Source: Ligula intestinalis (lineage: Eukaryota; Platyhelminthes; Cestoda; Diphyllobothriidea; Diphyllobothriidae). From it: DNA of 64,000 nucleotides. Positions 1-11,074 of the stretch are shown piece after piece; within the stretch, counting starts at the first letter, position 1; every line of letters begins with the position of its first letter. The stretch lies in contig JAYGXS010000001.1 in NCBI GenBank assembly GCA_036362985.1, forward strand, positions 19,094,251-19,158,250, in the 5' to 3' direction. The notes under the pieces were generated by a model. The model was not told the origin of the DNA and did not search any database. It saw only the letters and a program-made list of their open reading frames with translations. Made by a program: the position numbers and the translations under genes.

Positions 1-760
1 ATAAGAAAACCTGGTCCGGACAGTACACAAACTTTAACAGTTTTGTACTTATCCAGCAGAAACGTAATCTGATCCGCTGTTTAACGCACAGAGCCAGAAA
101 ATTCTTTTCGGCAGACTTTTGAAATTGAGCTCCAAAAACTTCAGGACCTGCTTTGGGAGAACGGGTATCCGGACAGATACATCATGAAGAATATGATGGA
201 GAAAGAACCAAACCCCACTACACCAACTGTAGAAAATAATACCTTGTTCCTTAAAGTTCCCTTTCAAGGGGACGCAGCAAGCGAGCTTCTCAGCAGACGT
301 CTTAATCAAGCCGTAGCACTAACCTTCCCAGCAGCGAACGTTCGAGTGCTATTCTCAACGAACCCGGTCCTACAGGGCGAAGGTAAAGATAGGCTGCCAA
401 CTCGGACCACCTCCATGTGCCTATACTCATTTACTTGTTCCTGTGGAGCAAGTTATATTGGTTGCATGAGTTGGCGCCTATCAAAAAGAATACGGGAGCA
501 CCTCCCGGCATGGCTGGCCAAGGATGAAGTCAGAAGCATCAATAGTTCAATCCTTGCCCATATGGTTGACTCTGGACATTGTGTGGACCCCAACGAAGCC
601 TTTGAGGTAATTTACAAGGTCCCGCCAAACTAACCAAAGCCCCTGGGTCAGCGTTTGCTGGCAACAGCAGAAGCAACCGCGATCCGGTTGAGGAAACCGG
701 TCCTGTGCGCGCAGAAGAACCTACTGCAGGCCCCAAGCTTGGCTTGGCCAATGGTTACGT
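1..760 (+). mobile_element. Penelope-like retroelement fragment (3' part, cut by window edge)
   Basis: The end of a Penelope-like element (PLE) enters from the left edge. Positions 130-190 encode a conserved linker reading LLWENGYPDRYI just before the endonuclease region, followed by a GIY-YIG nuclease domain. Stops interrupt the frame before position 184, so the copy is dead. The tail after the coding part is C-rich and ends where LINE-A homology begins near 1060. The protein is closely related to that of the element at 36997-38085, so the two belong to one family. Confidence 0.8.
184..633 (+). pseudogene. GIY-YIG endonuclease domain of a Penelope-like element
   Basis: This 149-codon open stretch carries the PLE C-terminal GIY-YIG nuclease. 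Such nucleases nick target DNA so the element's reverse transcriptase can prime there. Visible motifs are the Cys-rich entry CSCGASYIG near residues 86-94, the Arg-containing helix RLSKRIREH about 10 residues later, and the downstream segment ILAHMVDSGH. The reverse transcriptase half is not present as an open frame, and a stop follows VPPN where the relative at 37.3-37.9 kb continues for about 60 more residues. It is a fossil rather than a gene in use. Confidence 0.8.
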
Positions 761-1061
761 AACTACCTGCATCTTTTTACGCTTGCTTTCGCTTCACCCA
801 ACCCAAACCCCTTCCCCCCCCCCCATCCCCTGTCCGGACTCAACAAACCCTCATTAGCTGATTACTTCCAACCCCACACCCCCTTCCTCATACCCATGAC
901 TAATTTTCGTTTTGTGATAACTTGATTACCAGCATGTTAATTTGCACCCCTCCCTATATAAACATATTATAGTTTAGTACGTAATTGTAATGGCCTGATG
1001 AGAATTTATTGAAAGCAACATATGCTCACCGAAAATTCTTCTGAACGTTTATTATTCTCAC
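761..1061. other. C-rich and AT-rich spacer without a gene
   Basis: A C-homopolymer-rich stretch (about 810-830), probably the 3' tail of the preceding PLE, then AT-rich sequence up to the start of LINE-A homology. I see no coding sequence. Confidence 0.5.
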
Positions 1062-1167
1062 TTTGGACAGGTCCGTTCCTGATAACCACGCAGTCAACCC
1101 AGTAGGGGGAGGTATGAGCCCGAACGTCAACACTACCCGAACAAGCCGACAAAGGAAACTATAGTGC

Positions 1168-2008
1168 ATGTACACCAATGCACCAAGCCTGCTGTCTAAA
1201 ATAGAGGAGCTTAAGATTACTATGTTCCAAGTGGAACCAGATGTGGTCTGTTTAACAGAAACATGGTTATCCACAAAGGTAGACGATCGGGAAGTTGCTC
1301 TCCCCGGTTTTCAGTTGTTTCGAAAAGACAGAGCCAGGCGTCAGGGTGGGGGTGTGCTCACCTATGTTAGACATGGCCTGCACGTGTCAAACAAAACTGA
1401 CCAGCTCGCGTCTGATAGAGAGGCCCTTTGGCTCACCGTCAGAACGCCGGGGTCTCAAGCCCTTGACATCTTGGCGGTTTATCGACCACCGTCGAACGAT
1501 CCAGAGTCAGACAATAGCCTCCTTGAGGAAGTTTAAGCATTTGCCGTGCGATCCAATGTTATGATTATAGGCGACTTTAATGCTCCACATATCGACTGGA
1601 ACCTCAGTTATGCGACAGGGTCAGAATTAAGTTTCGATTGCCGACTCCTACGCACGGTACAAAAAGCCTTTCTATCACAACACGTCTTATCTCCAACCAG
1701 GCAGCGTGTAGGGCAACAGGCTAAATGCCTAGATCTTTTACTATCAAAAGCGTTTGAAAATGTAGATTTCGTAAATTGTTTACCTCCTCTAGGCAAAAGC
1801 GACCACGTAGTACTACAGTGGGAGTACTCACTCTTCTCTGTACCTGATCATAGCGCAACCGTTAGACACAACATATGGCATGGAAAGTTTAACCAAATGA
1901 GAACCAAAGTGTGCAGCGTAGACTGGAAAGAGGCATTCGTCGGGTGTATCCACGAGGATTGGACGGTGTTTCAGACTGTACTACACGGGCTGCAAGATCA
2001 TGGAGTGA
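1168..2008 (+). pseudogene. Apurinic-like endonuclease domain of LINE-A
   Basis: This encodes the exonuclease-endonuclease-phosphatase type nuclease that non-LTR elements use to nick target DNA. It starts at MYTNAPSLLSKIEEL. Motifs include the catalytic-Glu segment CLTETWL (about residue 30), GGGVLTYVR, the AVYRPPS strand, MIIGDFNAPHIDW and the closing SDH motif in [14 protein letters not shown] at 1534-1536 splits the domain after LLEEV. The same stop occurs at the same codon in LINE-B, so it predates the divergence of the two copies. The reading ends at the internal deletion near 1992. Confidence 0.85.
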
Positions 2009-2023
2009 ATTATCAAAATAGAG

Positions 2024-3241
2024 TTGATGCAATTCTTAGAGTGTAATCGACTTCTTTCTGACAAACAGCACGGATTCCCTAGAGGACGGTCCTGCTTGCC
2101 AAATCTGCTCTACTGTCTAGAGCAATGGACCAGAACACTCGATCAAGGAAACACGGGGCATGCAGTCTTCGTAGATTTCAAGAAGGCATTTGACACTGTG
2201 CCTAACCTATGTCTCCTATACAAGCTTAGACGAAAAGGGGAAACAGGCAGCCTTTTGCGATGGATCGAAAACTTTCTGACTGGCGGAACTCAAACCGTAT
2301 GTATCAGTGATCGGCGATCGGCGGAGGTGGCAGTTAATAGTGAAGTCCCCCAGGGTTCTGTTCTGGGTCCTATCCTTTTATGTATCGACGACTGCATAAG
2401 TGGAATAGACTGCGAAACCGCAATGTTAACCGACGATTTAAAACTCTGGAAGGTCATTCGTAGCTAAGACGACGAAGAAAATCTACAGGCAGATTTGCAC
2501 CGACTCGAGCAATGGTCAAAAGAGTGGCTCTTGCCGTTTCATGCCGCTAAATGCAACATAATGCGTCTCAGTAGTACTAACACTTCGTATCGGAGGGTAT
2601 ACAACCTAAATAACACACTGCTGCCAGAAGTAGAGGCCCAGAAGGATCTGGGGTTTTGGTTCACTCCCCCACTTAAGCCATCACTCCACAGCCTGAAGGT
2701 AGCCAAATCCGCAATATCGAGCTTGTATCTAATCAAGCGCGCCTTTGCTAAGTTTGATAAAGTTGTCTTTTGCAAGGTCTCAGGTGCGTTTGTGCGACCT
2801 CAACAGGAATTTGCCATTCAAGCCTGGAAACCTTGGACAGGCAAAGACAACGAAACCCTTGAAAGGGTAGAACGACGGGCAACTGAATTAGTGTGAGGCC
2901 AAGCGTACCTTCCTTACGAGACACGACTGACCAATCTTGACTTATTTCCGCTGGATTACAGACAGCTGCGCGGTGACCTGATACAGGCATTTCGCTTGCT
3001 GTGGGATCAAAATTGTTGCCTAGCATCCAACGATTTCTTTGAGCTGGCCACTACTACTAGATTGCGCGGATACCCTCTCAAACGACGTGTGACTGGGTCA
3101 AAATTAAACACACGAAAATTCTTCTTCTCTACGAGGGTAATCCAGGCATGGAATGCTCATTGCGCAATCATTGTCATGTCCCCATCTGTGGACACGTTTA
3201 AGATGCAGTGGGATCAGCATAGAAGAAGACATTCTGTGTAA
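2024..3241 (+). pseudogene. Reverse transcriptase palm/thumb and C-terminal region of LINE-A
   Basis: RT motifs appear in order: SDKQHGFPRGRSC, the first catalytic Asp in [13 protein letters not shown], the substrate loop VPQGSVLGPIL, and a degraded catalytic box AMLTDDLKLW that keeps the Asp pair. Stops at 2465-2467 and near 2894 break the frame, but the protein alignment to LINE-B continues across both. The C-terminal segment [14 protein letters not shown] and following residues are typical of CR1/jockey-type LINEs. The finger motifs upstream are missing because of the deletion near 1992. The copy cannot be autonomous. Confidence 0.87.
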
Positions 3242-3711
3242 TGATGCGCGCTAATTACATTACAGCCCATCAACAAGTAAGATTTACTACCAGCCCTCTC
3301 TGGCAATAATTAACTTTTTTAAACATACAGCTCGCTACTTTTCATCAATATGTTTGTTTATAATAACTAATCGCGAGTTTAGTCATTTGGTCGGCACGGG
3401 CGTATGATGGGCGCATTTCCGACACCGTGACCACCGCAATCTTCTTCTCGTGTGAACATTAGGATATTGAACAACCGCGATGGCCTCCTCCTGACATGAT
3501 CCAAACACTTTCAGCAGCAGGACATCCGATTAACATGTTCCCTTCGCCCCCCCCCCCTCACAGACGACAGTTTTTCTCCTTAAAATTCCACAAATGGCAT
3601 TCAAAACTAGACTTATGAATGATGCCTAAGGAGTTTTTTTAGTGTCTGTCCCCCTACCACAGTTTCATTACTGGCAACGCCACTTGTTCTGCGTGATAGC
3701 TATGTACAAAT

Positions 3712-3744
3712 AGGGAGTTTAAAGGTATTCACCTATATTTCCCT
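3712..3744 (+). other. LINE-A 3'-terminal stem-loop
   Basis: The inner stem AGGT/ACCT closes an ATTC loop (3723-3734). It is flanked by an outer AGGGA (3712-3716) and TCCCT (3740-3744) that can also pair. It lies immediately before the A-run and the AACTG tandem tail. Six other LINE ends in the window have the same arrangement. Confidence 0.65.
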
Positions 3745-3994
3745 AAAAAAAACTGAACTGAACTGAACTTAAGGATCTTACGCAATTCATACTGTTTCCG
3801 GAAAAATGATCAAGGCATATTTATCGCTGTGTGCGCTTTTTATTTTGTTTTTCAAATCTCTACATTGTATCGATTGACGTTTCAGAAATGCTGATGTACT
3901 ATTAATAAACTACCAACTGTATATGCTTTGTACATTCGTTCTGAAACTTTGGGTATTTTTGTTTTTTTTAAATATGTGTATGTATTTTTGAAGG

Positions 3995-5569
3995 GTTATA
4001 GGCAAGGAATGTCCTTGAGGATCTTATTGATGGAAAGTAAACCATTTTGTTGTTACGGTAAATATGAAGGTGTATAAATATGTGGTAACATGGCACACAT
4101 TCGAATGAGTTGTCGCAGAACAGTGCGAAATAGTATGAAAACAGACTGTAACCAGAAAAATGGTTTACAGTGCTGGCTATAAGAAATCATGTTGTGACAG
4201 TCACCTTTCGTCAAATAATTGCCATCAAATTTTCTTTTAAAATCAGCAATATTGTCGGCGGAAACCATCTCGCTTGGTAAGGAATTCCAAGGTCGTACCA
4301 CTCGTTGACTGAAGAAAAACTTTCTGAGGTCCAATCGACTACATTCATTAGTGACCTTGTAAGGATGACCACGCATGTGAGTTGTGTTGGCTAACTCGAA
4401 AAATCCTCCAATCCCAGGGAGGAACCGCAGCTACGGATTATCCGGAATATCAAGAACAAGCTGCACTGCACGTGCCAGTAAGACAGGGGAAATGGGTCAA
4501 GCTTGATCAATCTTTCCGGATATTCTAAGTCCCTGAGACCATCGACCAATTTTGTCGCCCTCCACGTGGACGACCAGATCCTCAGTTTATCGATGTTCGA
4601 TTGTAACTTTTTTGCATCGTCAGCGCAGCTAACTTCAGCCCATATTTTTGCCATCCACCAACATAACAGCTGCGCAATCAAGGTCATTGAGGCAGTCGTT
4701 TACGTAGATCAAGAAAGGTATCGGACCAAAAACTGAGCTTTGTTGTACACCACTTTTTACTTCTGTCGGTTTCGAGGGTTGGATTTTAACAACGACCATC
4801 TGATCTCCGAGAGACAAGAAACTGCTGACCACTTTTAACATTTTTCCTTGAATTCCCTAGCCCCAAATCTGTAGAAAAAGCCTGTGTGGTACACTATCGA
4901 AGGTCTTCTGGAAGTCGAAAAATATGACATCAATTAGATAACCCTTATTCGTGGTCTTTTTCCGCTTCGCATGCAAGTAACGAGCACTCGTGTGGCAAGA
5001 GCATCCTGGAGGAAAGCCGTGCTGACCATCGCATAATATTATGTTGCTTTCCAGGAATCCCATTAAATGCCTCTTGATAATGCACTTTATTATTTTGCAC
5101 GTGATGCAAGTTAGACTTACAGGACGATAATTTGCGCGGTGAAGTCGTTAACCTTCCTTACAGATCGGGATGTCAAATGCCCACTTCCATTCTTCCAGGA
5201 GTACGCCTTCGTGAAAAAAACCTTTGGAAGATGACAGGTAGAGGTTTGCGCCAGTTCTCGTAATGAGTCCAGGAATTTTAGTTGGCCAACTGATTTGGCA
5301 GGATTAGGGTGGAGTAATTCGGCCCTGCCTATGTCCTTTGAAAACTCTAGGTCTCCTATTTTGGGGGATGAGGAGGAGGAGGAGGAGGAGGAGGGTTGGG
5401 CTGGATATATCTGCGGAAGTGCGGGCGGACCAGCAGCAAGAGCATTAGGTTCTGGAGTGTAAATGGATTTAAAGAAGTTGGAAAAAAGGGATGCTTTCAT
5501 TTGATCGTCAGTCTCCAGTTGTCCGTGCTCAGATATTAGAGCAGAGATCAACTCATTTTGGTTACTCAA
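3995..5569 (-). mobile_element. LINE-H: degraded CR1/jockey-like retrotransposon
   Basis: On the minus strand, RT-like segments occur in order from 5569 to 4053. They are a linker with a compressed LNPAKS-like finger motif near 5290, CDGQHGFPPGCSC near 5020, the first catalytic box FFDFQKTFDSVPH near 4890, GVQQSSVFGPIPFLIYVND near 4760, and a decayed Asp box near 4650. The C-terminal motif LDLRKFFFSQRVVRPWNSLP is at about 4280-4340. Frames change several times. The putative Asp pair reads LVDG, so the enzyme is dead. It is a different family from LINE-A. Confidence 0.78.
5364..5395. repeat. (GAG)n microsatellite
   Basis: A GAG/GGA triplet run inside LINE-H. On the minus strand it reads as a serine run, so it is a length-variable insertion in the old coding frame. 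Confidence 0.85.
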
Positions 5570-5579
5570 ATAAAACTAT

Positions 5580-6090
5580 ATAAATATCTACTTAACTGAT
5601 AAGAAGCCCGATAATTGAGTAAAACACTAAAAGAATTGTGCTTTGCCTAGGTTTTAGATAGATGAATTAAATTAAGCTTAGATTGACTGTCTGTTGTTAT
5701 TGGTTGAAACGGTAGGTGCACGAACAGTCATTTGAAAACAAAGAAGCCGTCTCAGGATTTATATCTGAAAACTTCACAGGAATCGGTGAGAATGACGAGA
5801 GCGCTATCAACGTGGGTCCCCGCTCTGTGTCTGCATTTACTTAGGTCACGAGCTTTCAGTTTCACAATTTCAAAAGTTCTGTGCTGAACCTTTCCGAGTG
5901 CTCGATTATATAAACTTCCGAGTGGCTTCCGTGAATGTTGACTCGCAGATTCGTACAACGCTAAGTCGTCGGGTTTGAGCAATATAAAGCCGAAATTATT
6001 AGAAATGTTGGCAAGTGGACTCTCGAACCACTGGCACATACCTTAAATTGGTTATGAGAATGGGGGAACCACCACTCAAACCACAGCTGA
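5580..6090. other. Stretch with no recognisable gene
   Basis: AT-rich sequence with stops in all frames. I see no conserved motif. It may be 5' sequence of the plus-strand LINE relic that follows. Confidence 0.4.
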
Positions 6091-7760
6091 CTGCAGCTCA
6101 TGATTATTGGTGACTTCAACGCAGCAGGAATTAACAGGGACATTGTTCAAAATTTAAGCTTAAAACTGAGTTTTGACTTTAGTCTTCTGCACAAAACACT
6201 AAAGGTAATGCTGAACCAAAGCAAATCAAGTGCCAAGGGCTAAATGCCTCAACCTGGTTTTCATAAGGACATCAGCATCGACGAGATCATCTCCATGCCA
6301 CCGATCGATCGAAGTTGTTAGGACGGCCTAACGAACAGCCTTAGCTAGCAGTAGCATGCAAGCGATAGCCCATAAACGACAGGCTATCGATCAGCCTACA
6401 CAAGGCGAACACAGACTTGGTGTCAATCAATCGGTAATTTGAAATTTTTATTTCAGCCAGCCATCGAGTCACCAGCCAATCAAACCGGCGATTACGTCAA
6501 GAGAAGAGCTGATTGGCTTGATAGACATCGTGTTACACGCGTTTGTTGTCCTAAAACGTTGTACCTCGTACACTAAACGACTTCTGCTGTTGCACAATTC
6601 TTGTCGTGTCATTCCTTTGGGGACTCACATAAGACTTTATTGGGCGGTGATATCTCGGCCTGGGCTTCCGTTACAACAGAAGTGACGATGTTGTACTGGC
6701 GTGGGACTATTCTATATTCTCAGTTTTGCCTTTTTTGGGGAAAAAATGAAACAGTTTTCGAGGTTCTTTGACCAGATGTGAAAAGATTTAAGGGACATTG
6801 ACTGGTACCGATTGTTTATGTGTGATATAAACGAAGATTGGAATTTATTTAGGGATATCTTTCTACAGCTCCTCGATAACCACTGCCCACTGACAAGTAT
6901 CCACAAGGACAAGCCACCTATGCGGCTCACTCACAACATCAAAAAGGAGATTGAGAGAAAGCATAGATTTTGGATAAAATACCGCGCGAATAAGCAAGTC
7001 TAAGGCTTTAGCCATTGTAAAACAGAGAAGAACAAACTGATAAACATTATGCCCAAGGAGAATGAGAAGAATGCGCTGAAAGTAGCAATTCAGAGTCTAA
7101 AATTACAATGTGGCTACCTCCGCAGACGCTCAAAAAATATAAATCAAAATCTGATGATGAAGACTACCGCAGAGGTCGACGTAGCTGAAAATCAAGGTAA
7201 AGCCGAGTGCTTTTCTCAATTCTTTCACACTAATCTACGCAAATAGCGCGAGATGTTCGGCCCTCCATAGAAAAATTCGCGACTTTAATCATATCGATAT
7301 CATCAATTCAGTATCAGTATCAGTATCAGTATATTACCGGCAGACGTTAGGACTGCAGTATACGCGTATTTCTAGCTTATTAGCTGTCATCAGTTGCAGA
7401 TACCCAACTCAAGTATAGCTACAGAAACTGTCGCTACACTCGAGTTTCAAACGCGTGGCCAGTGAGCTGGAGACGAATGTCCTGGAATAACTTGAAGTGT
7501 CAAGTCCCTCGCTAGACGAAAAAGCCAGGGTTGTTGTATCCTGGAACAAATCGGAGTACACCTATGTACTAATGTCGATGTCATATTTTCAGAAATTCAT
7601 ATCCGAAGGGAATTGGGGGAATCACAATATTCAAAATCTCCCACACCGGACGCGATTCCTCCAAAACTCCTCAAAGAATTCGTCAGTGAACTTCGTATGC
7701 TTCTGGCAATGATCTTCAATATTCATTTAACTCCGTAACAATTCCTGTCGACACGCTTTT
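6090..7760 (+). mobile_element. LINE-D: heavily decayed non-LTR retrotransposon, plus strand
   Basis: Collinear fragments of an endonuclease-RT polyprotein are visible. MIIGDFNAAGIN (about 6101-6140) is the endonuclease core. DINEDWNLFRDIF through KYRANKQV (6824-7003) is the linker that follows endonuclease domains in these LINEs. AECFSQFFHTNLRK (about 7200-7246) is the pre-RT segment. PDAIPPKLLKEFVSEL (near 7640-7690) is the RT finger motif. A block from about 6310 to 6775 shows no LINE homology and may be an insertion. All pieces are broken by stops. Confidence 0.68.
7309..7332. repeat. (CAGTAT)4 microsatellite
   Basis: Four perfect CAGTAT units. Short tandem tails of this kind mark LINE 3' ends elsewhere in the window, but no stem-loop precedes this one. 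Confidence 0.8.
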
Positions 7761-7799
7761 AGCAGAGCAGAGGCAAATCATGCTTACACAGTGCTTGAT

Positions 7800-10527
7800 A
7801 CAAACTGCAGTAAGCTTTCCGCCCTCGTTCTATATCACGTCAAATAGGATACTTGATCAAGATTTAAAATCGATGAAGCTACCGTTTAGGTATTATTTAC
7901 GTTATTAATTTATTGCTGCCTAATTTGACATCTTCATATCAAGTTGCGCACGAGGATCATAAATGAGATTTGTAATAAGTATTAAACGTTCTTGAAATTT
8001 AAAATTCTCTGGCAGCTTTAAAACCGTGGGATCCCTGTCAGAGAGCGAGATAAGAAGGTTCGCTTAAACGATCATAGCTGAAAATGATTGGTTTTGCGGA
8101 ATATATCCAGGAAAATCAAATGTTTTACTAACGTATTCACTGAACAACTATAGAAGATATGCAGAGCCTGAATCGAATTCTGGTGTGTTATCTTATTTCT
8201 CTATACTATACATGTATGGTACTCTAAGGTAAACCCCCACTCACGACTGAACACCCGGTGTCCGTTTTCCCTGTAAATCTTAATGAGGGAGTAATCACGC
8301 ACAAAGGAGATATTAGAAAAGATCAGCAAAGTCTAGCAGGAATCGGAAGGAGTAGAAGGTAAATGGCTAGAGATTCAAAAGTCTATGATCGAAACCAAGA
8401 ATTGTGCACCGTTGCCCAGCAATGTGCGGAAAGCCAAGGATAGGATTGGTCCTGAAATGGTCAAGGGCGATACACAGTACAATCATGAAAAATGCCGAAT
8501 CTTGCGAAAGTTCTATAATCACTCGCAAACGGGCATTGTGTAAGGTTGTAAACCTTTAGTGTTACAACCTTAGTTGACTTATGATTAGGCTGCACGATCA
8601 TTATAATTATCGTGCAGCCTAATCTCAAATCAGTTCAGTCATATCAGAATGTCAGCTTTTTAACGAGTTCCTTTCAGACTGCTTGCAAAAAGTATGCTCT
8701 GTGAACAATGGCTACATAAGTAGTATGCATTTAATTCGATGATATTCACTGCCCTCATAAGTTTAAATATGTTCTATATGAAAAATTCATGAAAGAATTC
8801 TTGCGCTCGCCTGCTAACAAACTACATTTTCTTTAAATTTTATATTTAAAGAAACAGTATTTCTCTATTTAAGAAAGTTTCTAAATTGCCGAATAATTTT
8901 GAAACTTACGGCCTGTTACACTTGAATTCAAGGTCCCCAAACTCCATGCTGTGTACATCCTGTTTTAAAGAAGTACGAATTTCCCTACGGTGTGAGGCTT
9001 TAATAACATTTTAAATGCCTGTGGATCATGCTATACACATTATAGTCAACAGTAATCAGTTGAGGGATACGATGCATGATGAGTGAACATCTAACAGTCA
9101 TTAAAAATCGCATAATTATACATTTTGTAGAGCCGAAATATACCCTACATTTACGCATAAATTTTGAAGAAGGTGATCCTGATATCGCACGGACGTTCCT
9201 AATACAAACTGCTTCCTCGTGAAGGTTAGATAAATTCCGCTTTAAGCAAACCTTGCAATATGTTTCAACTTCCTTGTCCGGTCTGCTTGAATTGCTCAAC
9301 CACAGCAATTGAGGTTGCATTTACTCCTTTTTGCAGACCGCCATCTAGATCGCTCAGCTTTAACAAACCAAATGTTGTAGGTAGTTTCGCCTGATCGAAA
9401 TTTGGTGTTTCAAAGTTCGTAGTCAGTCGTTTTTGATTCTCTGGAACGGAATCGTCCTTTTTATCTTCTGCTCAGGATTTAATAACTGCATAGCGTTTCA
9501 ACAAGAAATATGAATGTTCAATACAAAGGAGACTGGGGCAGAAGGATTTTGCATCATCAGAACAAGAAGTGTATTGGCCTGACGTCCTAGATGCCCACTC
9601 GAACCCATTGTCATGAGAATCTGAAACGCTGGACCAATACATTTCTTGTTCCAACGATCACATATTTTTCCCGGAACTTGCCTGTTCGTTGTTATTGATA
9701 CTCAGAAAGTATATTCGAGATTTAGTTTCGTCGACGGCAGACCAAAATTGGATCACAGAACTGATAGCCTTAGGATTCAAACCTGCTGCCCATAAAGTTT
9801 ACCGTTCTGACATTTGGGTCGTGAGAAAACAGCGATCAGTAGTATTGGGGGACGTACGTCACATATGAGAGGTGCGTACGAAATAAGTCACCGGCTACAT
9901 AATAGATATGGTGAAGTCTGGTACAATCTACATACTGAAACACCTAACTAGACACCCGGGGCGTAAAAGATCGTGAAGATATGGCCGTGGGCTATGATTA
10001 ATATTTTACGCGATCTGTTGTTGTGATCGTAGGCTTCGAGGCGATAGCAGTGGGTGAAGCCTTACTGGCCAGACAGACACAATTGGCTGTCATCCAACCG
10101 TTTTACCTTGTGCTATTTTTGTAGGCAACCGATTTTTCAGGCCGATTTACAGTTAGGCCTGAAGGCAGTATCACTGCATAGTCCGCGAATGTTTACTTCG
10201 CCTGGCCCGATTGTCTGCTTAGCTCGCATCAGGTCGTGTACAATCGGCCGCCCGCAGTCATGTCGTATGATCCGTAACTAGGTCACCGAGCTACCTGCGA
10301 TTTCGTATAACCGTTCATCCACTTGCCGACCGAAGGCATCATTTGGCCACCCCAATATGGCTACTGTGGTATAGGTTGTATGTAAGCCAAATATTTCTGA
10401 ATTCGCTTTAAACACGCTACTGTCTGCCTTAGACATTGAAATTATTGTAGCTGGTAGTGAAAGGTTCAAGAATCTCAGATTTGAAAAAGTCAGAATTCCG
10501 GGATAGGAATTAGAGTTCAGCTTCTGC
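7800..10527. other. Long stretch with no supported gene
   Basis: There are no motif-bearing reading frames. Open stretches such as 9000-9320 minus lack any recognisable domain. The segment near 8680-8800 resembles part of cathepsin B intron 1 near 18395-18500 (see findings). A strong hairpin lies at 8583-8624. Confidence 0.5.
8583..8624. repeat. Perfect 16-bp inverted repeat (hairpin)
   Basis: GATTAGGCTGCACGAT at 8583-8598 is matched perfectly by its reverse complement at 8609-8624, with a 10-base AT-rich loop between. No flanking gene explains it. Confidence 0.85.
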
Positions 10528-11070
10528 TCACAAGACTAAATTTGTAGATTTTCTGACGTCTCGGGCAGCTGGGCCGGCTGTCCTTTGTCGAAATGAATAC
10601 TGACTTAATCGATCAGTAAGTCTAAAGTTGCGGCTTTGGGCTGTTACATTTTTCTTCGTTCGCTGTTTGGCCCCGCGTGTGGATTTTGGCTTGGCGTGAC
10701 GGCAGTTGCTGTTCTGTTTCGTCCCCACGGTAGAGGAGGCTGGTAATCCTGCTCCCTCTTCCTGTGGTTTCGTCACAGGGTCGTCTTTGTCTGAAAGTCC
10801 TGATTTCGGTTTGACCGTCTCCTTCCTTTCCTTACGTAATGGCGAAGGACTTTGTAGGCCGCAGGGAGATCCAGATGCCTGTTGAAAGAGTTGGCGTCTG
10901 AGTACCACGCCTCAAGTGTCAATCGTTCAGCTTTTGAGGCTCCTCGGCCCACGAGGGTCGTTCCTTAAATATCGAAGTCGTGGCTAATTTCTCCGATGTG
11001 TTGCAAGCTGTGAGTCAGGGTCTAGTCTCTGGACCGCCGCTTTGTATTCCTGTAATTAAAGGACAGGGCA
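10528..11070 (-). mobile_element. Penelope-like element 3' fragment
   Basis: On the minus strand this aligns with the 3' end of the PLE at 20050-21240. The shared region includes the sequence around the LTHEAWF-like codons (about 10900-10960) and the tail reading EEEGAGLPASSTVGTK against [15 protein letters not shown]. It is degraded, with frameshifts, and has no nuclease core left. Confidence 0.6.
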
Positions 11071-11074
11071 CGGC

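Larger units (their letters stand above)
1062..3769 (+). mobile_element. LINE-A: non-LTR retrotransposon, 5'-truncated and internally deleted
   Basis: This is a member of the same family as LINE-B (23770-29994, minus strand). Homology starts near 1062, inside the sequence that precedes the endonuclease start in LINE-B, and runs to a short tandem tail of AACTG units (about 3750-3769). It encodes endonuclease and reverse transcriptase pieces in one frame system broken by stops. A deletion of about 0.7 kb at about 1992 removes the end of the endonuclease and the RT finger region. The 3' UTR (3242-3745) aligns with that of LINE-B and ends in the small stem-loop described in the findings. Confidence 0.88.

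Noticed and set aside
9000..9320. 106-codon minus-strand open frame
   Set aside because: No domain, no similarity to any feature in the window, and no splice context; left unannotated as a gene.
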